From contig OY987228.1 of the NCBI GenBank assembly GCA_963920705.1, positions 2,053,113-2,117,112 on the forward strand: a stretch of DNA of 64,000 nucleotides, written 5' to 3'. The position numbers were made by a program, and so were the translations under genes. The notes under the pieces are model-generated. The model made no database searches. It was not told where the DNA came from and was given only the letters and a program-made list of their open reading frames with translations. Shown here piece after piece: positions 58,734 through 64,000 of the stretch (the first letter of the stretch is position 1; each line of letters starts with the position of its first letter). Source of the stretch: Odiellus spinosus (taxonomy: Eukaryota; Arthropoda; Arachnida; Opiliones; Phalangiidae).

Positions 58734-59050
58734 TCAAGAATCCATTCAGGTTCCATAAGAATATGGGAGCATCGCTTTAGCCTCTGGTACCATCCTTCCA
58801 AACTTTGTAACAAAAGTTCGTCCGCAATTTTCGCAACATTTGTACGCTTAGATCTTTTTTCGGTCGGCTCCATTTTTATTACCCAAAATATTATGTCAAG
58901 GTCGTTAGTGGCGCGGGTTAATAATAGATGTCAGGAGCGATTTACTTGAATAATCGATTCGAAGCGGACGAACTTTTGCTACAAAGATTGGGAGGATGGT
59001 TATTGAATCGCGGCCCTCCCATATTCTTATGGAACCTGAATGGATTCTTG
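58734..59050. mobile_element. Foldback MITE family A, copy 3
   Basis: Same ends as the copies at 5.7 and 6.7 kb. The 7-bp duplication is ATATTAT (58,727-58,733; 59,051-59,057). Confidence 0.85.
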
Positions 59051-59072
59051 ATATTATCAAGCGAACCACAAG

Positions 59073-59565
59073 CGCTATCAGTTCGCGGTTTTCACTTAGA
59101 TTTAAATTGAAATCTTCTTTAGTTTACGATGTAATTTTGATAATTATAACGCGAGAGATTAGCGAATCTTGTTTAAAAATAACTTGTCGAAATTTGATAA
59201 TTTCCGTACCTATTATCTCACGTTCTAATATCGCTAGATTCTTCAACTTTATTTCCGACGAACCATAAAAGTCAGACGTAGTTCATGGTATAATTTGACA
59301 ATTTTAAGTTGAATTTTTCTCTAGTTACGTTAAGAGCGAGACTTGTCACCTTCTGGCCTACAGCATGCCCACCCACTGGGAAAGGCGGGATACTGGGTAA
59401 AGAACTAAACTTAAAATTGACAAATTATACCACGAACTACGTTCATCGGAAGTAAAGTTGAAGAATCTAGCGATATTAGAATGTCAGATAGTAGGTACGG
59501 AAATGATAAAATTTCGATGATTTAGTTTTAAACAAGAATCGCTAATCTCTCGCGTTATAATTAAC
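59073..59565. repeat. Repeat shared with 52.9 kb plus inverted partner
   Basis: 59,140-59,330 and 59,395-59,565 are inverted copies of each other (GCGAGAGATTAGCGA, TTGACAATTTTAAGTT), forming a foldback. Confidence 0.65.
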
Positions 59566-61930
59566 ACAACTTGGGAAACCAAAATATAACCTCCCCGACC
59601 CCGACGTTAAGGTAACATAACCCAACCTAACCTAACCTTACCTAAAATAAAAGATGAAAAGAAATGTGGAGTATTGGAAGAGTAGAAGAAACAGCGTGCA
59701 TTTCAATCACACTTCTCTATTTCCCATCTAGGTTACGGAGTATAAGTATTTTCAATTAACCTCAAGGATTCAGAGAATGCAAAAGTGTGTCCTGCGTTAC
59801 CCATAATTATATGCGGCAGGTCGTGGACTTTTTAATACACACACCAAATGAAATGTCCTTCGTTACCCATAATTATATGCGGCAGGGCATAGATTTCTTA
59901 ATAGACACACCAAATGAAATGTTTATTTTATAAGTAAAAATGTAAAATACAAGTTCTTGTAATATAAATTAACACTTGAGTATAGGCTGTACTGTGTGAT
60001 TATCTTGGATAATCCACTGATTTGATAAAGACGAAGAATTTAGTCTGGGATGGCAAGGAAGACCAGGAATGAAAACGACGAAGATATGGTAGCAAGTTCC
60101 TCTTGGACAAACCAAGGAATATTGTAGACTGAATGTTCCATTTACAACCCATTGTCGGTAGATGATTGGTAATTACTTCCGGTACAATTTTCGTCTGAAA
60201 TTCTTGATTTGACGTGCTAACAGAGGACCATTACTGATATTTTCATCATACAAGTGATCCCAGTCATTGGAAGAATCCAAGGATTGAGCTGGTTGAGAGG
60301 TTATTCTCCAAACCGGTTACAAGACGTTAGCTTCCACTCCTATGGTAAAAAAATATCTTAAAAGACTGAAAGTAGACTAATTTCCATACCGTTAGAAGAG
60401 CTCCTTTTATGTTTACAATTACGAGGCCGTATGAAGAACTGCCGAGCTTTTACTGACTGTAGGTATCTCATATGTCGAGTCCGAAAACACTAACTGCTTG
60501 CACGTTTCAATTCTTCGTAGCCGGGCCGTCTCTTTCTTGTGATAAATGAAAGCCGTGTCGCTGCTCTGTTGACTTCAAATAGTGATAACATTCTATGCTG
60601 GTTGATTATCTCCCTTAAGTCATTATAGCTCTCTTTCGCCTGGTCTCCTCTCGTCTCGTCTCCTCTCGTCTCGTCTCGTCTCGTCTCGAAGATCACTGTA
60701 CACGGCTTATTTCGATTATGAAAAAAATCGGAAATGTTTCTTGGTTTTACAGTGCAGAAAACTGAAGCCTATTTTTTTTCCAACATCAGATGTCCATTTT
60801 TTCTTCAAAATTGTTGTTTTTTAAACACGGGAAACCTACTGTACTTTTGTTCAAGGAGAGCTTTCACCACTATCATTTTTCTTAAGAGGTTTAACATTTT
60901 GTATCAATCCGCCTCAGCTTTAAATCTTATATCATTTCTATCTTGGATGCCCGTGTAAACGTACCTTTATTTAGATTCTTCAATCCACCCCAAGTTTGCA
61001 GCAAGCCTTAGCCTATACTGCCCGTTATACCTTTGCTTTTTGGACTAAATGATATATAAAAAACAGCTTAACGCGTGTTGCCAACTCAAGCTGGTATTAA
61101 ACGGTCAAATTTCACTAAATTTTTGGACAATTTCTTAAATATCTTCTAAACTATCTTGAATTTTTAATTGATTTTTCAGCTTAGTTATTAATTAGATTCA
61201 GTTTAACAATATTATGATATTAAATTAAAATTTAAATGCATTATACGCTTCAATTTACTAAAAGAAATCGCGGCATAAGGCCAAAATAGTTTGGGCATGG
61301 AAAAGGGGTATATATAGCTTTCGCTAACCTTTATTCATCGAGCGAGTAACCGTGAAGAGTTGGGGAAAACCCCCCCTTCTCAACGTCTAGACGTTTATCG
61401 TAACCCTAGGCATTCGGTAACTGCACCACAAAGACCCGTAGAGGGAGGAGGTGAGTGGAGTGGAGTGGAAGGTTGATGTGGACTATATTAGTGAGGGACG
61501 CCTCGCTAATATGGCCCGCTGAGATCGGACACTTGAGGTTGGACCTTGGTGTAGGGATGGTCGGAGGTGATTATAACAGTGGGAGACGTCCCATTGCGTA
61601 TAATCGCCTTCAACTGTCCAGCATCGAGGTTTGACCGTAAAGTGGATGGTGGAAGGTGATAATATGCAATTGGAGACGTCCTGTTGCATATAATTGCACG
61701 ACACTTGAAACTTAATGTGGCAGCCACGCTTAAAGGAGGTAATTCCCGTTAAACGGAATTGAACGATAAGCTGGTATGATTACGTCTCTAGACTTTTTGC
61801 TCCACGAGCTAGGTCACGTGATTTCCGCTTACACATGATATCCGCTTACACAGGAAGTGACACACAGACACACACACACAGACACGATCAGTGTAAAACC
61901 TCCCCCTGAACTAAAGTTCAGTCGGGGAGG
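59566..61930. mobile_element. Large mobile element family E, copy 2 (inverted)
   Basis: Inverted counterpart of 34,425-37,175. The right end is GTCGGGGAGG at 61,921-61,930; its complement CCTCCCCGAC is at 59,590. It contains the two small conserved ORFs on the minus strand, and a plus-strand frame at 60,734-60,958 that is an antisense shadow of unknown meaning. A GTCTC simple repeat lies at 60,645-60,690. Confidence 0.75.
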
Positions 61931-61933
61931 TAA

Positions 61934-62430
61934 AAAATCGGAAATGTTTCTTGGTTTTATAGTGGAGAAAACTGAAGCCTATTTTTTTTTCAACATCAGA
62001 TGTCTATTTTTCTTCAAAATTGTTGTTTTTTAAACACGGGAAACCTACTGTACTTTTGTTCAAGGAGAGTTTTCACCACTATCATTTTTCTTAAGAGGTT
62101 TAACATTTTGTATCAATCCGCCTCAGCTTTAAATCTTATATCATTTCTATCTTGGATGCCCGTGTAAACGTACCTTTATTTAGATTTTTCAATCCACCCC
62201 AAGTTTGCAGAAAGACTTAGCCTATACTGCCCGTTATACCTTTGCTTTTTGGACTAAATGATATATGGAAAACAGCTTAGCGCGTGTTACCAACTCAAGC
62301 TGGTATTAAACGGTCAAATTTCACTATATTTTTGGACAATTTCTTAAATATCTTCTAAACTATCTCGAATTTTAAATTGATTTTTCAACTGAATTATTAA
62401 TTAGATTAAGTTTAACCATTTTGATATTTT
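61934..62430. repeat. Third copy of an internal family E segment
   Basis: Direct repeat of 60,722-61,215 starting AAAATCGGAAATGTTTCTTG, placed immediately after copy 2. Confidence 0.8.
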
Positions 62431-62534
62431 TAATTATAAAATAAATTAATATTGCGTTTCATTTCCCTAAACGATATCACACCATAAGGCTCATTTGCAT
62501 TCACTCCAAAAAGGTAGTATATAAACCGTTCGAA

Positions 62535-62815
62535 GGCCTTCATAATTTTGCACCGATTAGTTGGCCCACAATCTATTTATGAAAACGGAGGAAAAAGTAA
62601 GGCGGAGAAATAGATTCGCCAAAAACATAAGCATAATTTGACAAATTAGGCTTAGGTTTTATATGGCTTTTTAAATTCACGCGCCGGAGCGCGAGCGCGC
62701 TTGATTTGGAGGATATGGGTATTGAACTCTAATGACTTAATTTCTCCTCCCTCATATTTTTGCCGTTTTTATAAATAGGTTGTGGCCAAACTAATCGGTG
62801 TAAAATTATGAAATT
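62535..62815. mobile_element. Foldback MITE family F, copy 1
   Basis: CATAATTTTGCACCGATTAG...TTGGCCCACAATCTATTTAT at the left is inverted at the right (AAATAGGTTGTGGCCAAACT, TCGGTGTAAAATTATG). Confidence 0.75.
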
Positions 62816-63221
62816 AATCTTAAATTAAAGCCCGAAAAATATCTGGAAGCATTAGAAAATGAATCTGAAAGGTAAGTCTCATTCAAAAAATCTAAATCCC
62901 TTGCATCGCAGAACTAAAAGAGGAATTATTTGTTACAGTTATAATCACTTTTAATTGGTAGACCAAGGTTCGAATGTTGAACTTTTCAAGTTTCATTAAT
63001 AAATATTTAGTCTAAGTATTTTAAAATTTATTTTGAAGTTGACCCATAATTGGCTTTTTTGCTAGTTTGGGTCATGGCCAATTCGTAATGTTATTCTATA
63101 GGATTTGGTTTTGTGAAAGTGGCTTACTTTTCAGATTTATTTTCTAATACTTTCAGATATTTTTATAATTGAATTTTCCGTGTGGTATGAATTAAGTTTC
63201 AAGCTTTATTTTAAGACTAAT

Positions 63222-63476
63222 TTCATAATTTTACACCAATTAGTTGGCCCACAATCTATTTGTGAAAACGGACGAAAAATTAAAGCGGAGAAATTGAGTG
63301 GGCAAAAACCTAAGCCTTATTTGACAAATTAGGCTTAGCTTTTCTATAGCTTTTTAAATTCACGTGCAGGAGCGCGCTTGGCTATTGAACGCTAATGACT
63401 TAATTTCTCCTCCTTCATATTTTTGCCGTTTTTATAAATAGACTGTGGCCAAACTAATCGGTGTAAAATTATGAAA
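63222..63476. mobile_element. Foldback MITE family F, copy 2
   Basis: Direct repeat of copy 1. It lies inside a larger inverted repeat (about 63,100-63,225 against 63,470-63,580; AGATTTATTTTCTAATACTT inverted). Confidence 0.75.
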
Positions 63477-63599
63477 TTAGTCTTAAAATAAAGCCCGAAA
63501 AATATCTGGAAGCATTAGGAAATAAATCTGAAAGGTAAGTCTCGTACAAAAAATCTAAATCCCATAGAATAACATTAAGTTTCAATTTCTCCGCCTTAA

Positions 63600-64000
63600 A
63601 ACTTAAAAGTACTCTCCTTTTTAAAAATGTGAAAGTCTGAACGACTTGGCATTTCGAACGGCAATAAGGAAGGTATTAACCTACAAAATAATGAAAAAAA
63701 ATTTTTTTTCTATTTAGTTTAAAGGGTAATTGGAAAAATATGAAGATTTCGCTGCGGTTGACGGAGGTATTAACATCAAAAATGATGAAAAAATAAAGAA
63801 CAATCCAAACTCCCCATAGGAATTTGGGTAACGTAATGTTAAATTTTTTTGTTTCGCCACTGGTAAACTTTTATTGTGATAGTAAACTAGGGTTGTGTTC
63901 TCACCTTTCTACCACAAAAATAATCATTTAACCATTATAGTCTGCGAATGCAAATCAATTTAAGTTTAGCTCGATAATGTTTAAGATAGGCCACATCGTT
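63600..64000. other. Window end, nothing recognised
   Basis: AT-rich sequence with A- and T-runs; no supported gene. Confidence 0.4.

Noticed and set aside
1..64000. CRISPR arrays, tRNA or rRNA genes
   Set aside because: No clear tRNA or rRNA seen by eye. The tandem arrays lack unique spacers of constant length and the window is eukaryotic.

Overview
This is AT-rich eukaryotic nuclear DNA, most likely from an arthropod and possibly a chelicerate. There are no bacterial-style operons. Coding pieces are split by GT-AG introns, and most of the window is transposable elements, foldback (inverted-repeat) elements and satellites. The arthropod call rests on several fragments of variant ionotropic receptors with an AYSG-type third membrane segment (11.6-12.1 kb, 40.2-40.0 kb, 47.1-46.0 kb), plus Jockey/CR1-like LINEs, a Penelope-like element, a Polinton-like remnant and a Harbinger transposon. 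The species cannot be named from the sequence.

Layout: 0-3.66 kb, a frameshifted LINE whose 3' tail abuts a Polinton-like remnant (3.66-5.07 kb, minus strand). 5.7-7.0 kb, two foldback elements with 7-bp target duplications. 7.86-9.89 kb, two oppositely oriented Penelope-like fragments forming an inverted repeat. 11.6-12.1 kb, a receptor fragment. 13.83-19.58 kb, a nearly intact PIF/Harbinger element with TTA target duplications, a spliced transposase and a Myb-like partner; its empty site survives in a paralogous repeat at 49.4-49.9 kb. 20.0-21.5 kb, tandem and foldback repeats. 21.8-28.3 kb, a very large 22-bp minisatellite interrupted by repeated copies of a ~435-bp promoter-like segment ending in TATAAATA.

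28.7-38.5 kb (+) holds the most interesting structure: a candidate micro-exon gene. A TATA box and first-exon donor are followed by a signal-peptide exon (31,281-31,391) and a 21-nt exon (31,474-31,494). Then comes a tandem array (33.15-37.21 kb) of ~100-bp units. Each unit carries a good 3' splice site, three (sometimes nine) nucleotides that differ between units, and a good 5' splice site. The phases agree and the joined reading is open. A 2.7-kb mobile element has landed inside one unit. No terminal exon could be joined in frame, and expression is unproven.

39.4-47.2 kb is a minus-strand ionotropic receptor gene broken by a second LINE (41.1-45.98 kb), which is itself broken by a hAT-like element with a perfect 8-bp target duplication. 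47.9-54.0 kb has unrecognised membrane-protein fragments, several MITE families and a 29-bp minisatellite. 55.0-58.4 kb has three more minisatellites. 59.6-61.9 kb is a second, inverted copy of the element that interrupts the micro-exon array, and 62.5-63.6 kb carries nested inverted repeats.

There is no coordinated gene pathway here. The window is a nested record of insertions around three host loci: receptors, a membrane protein, and the micro-exon candidate.
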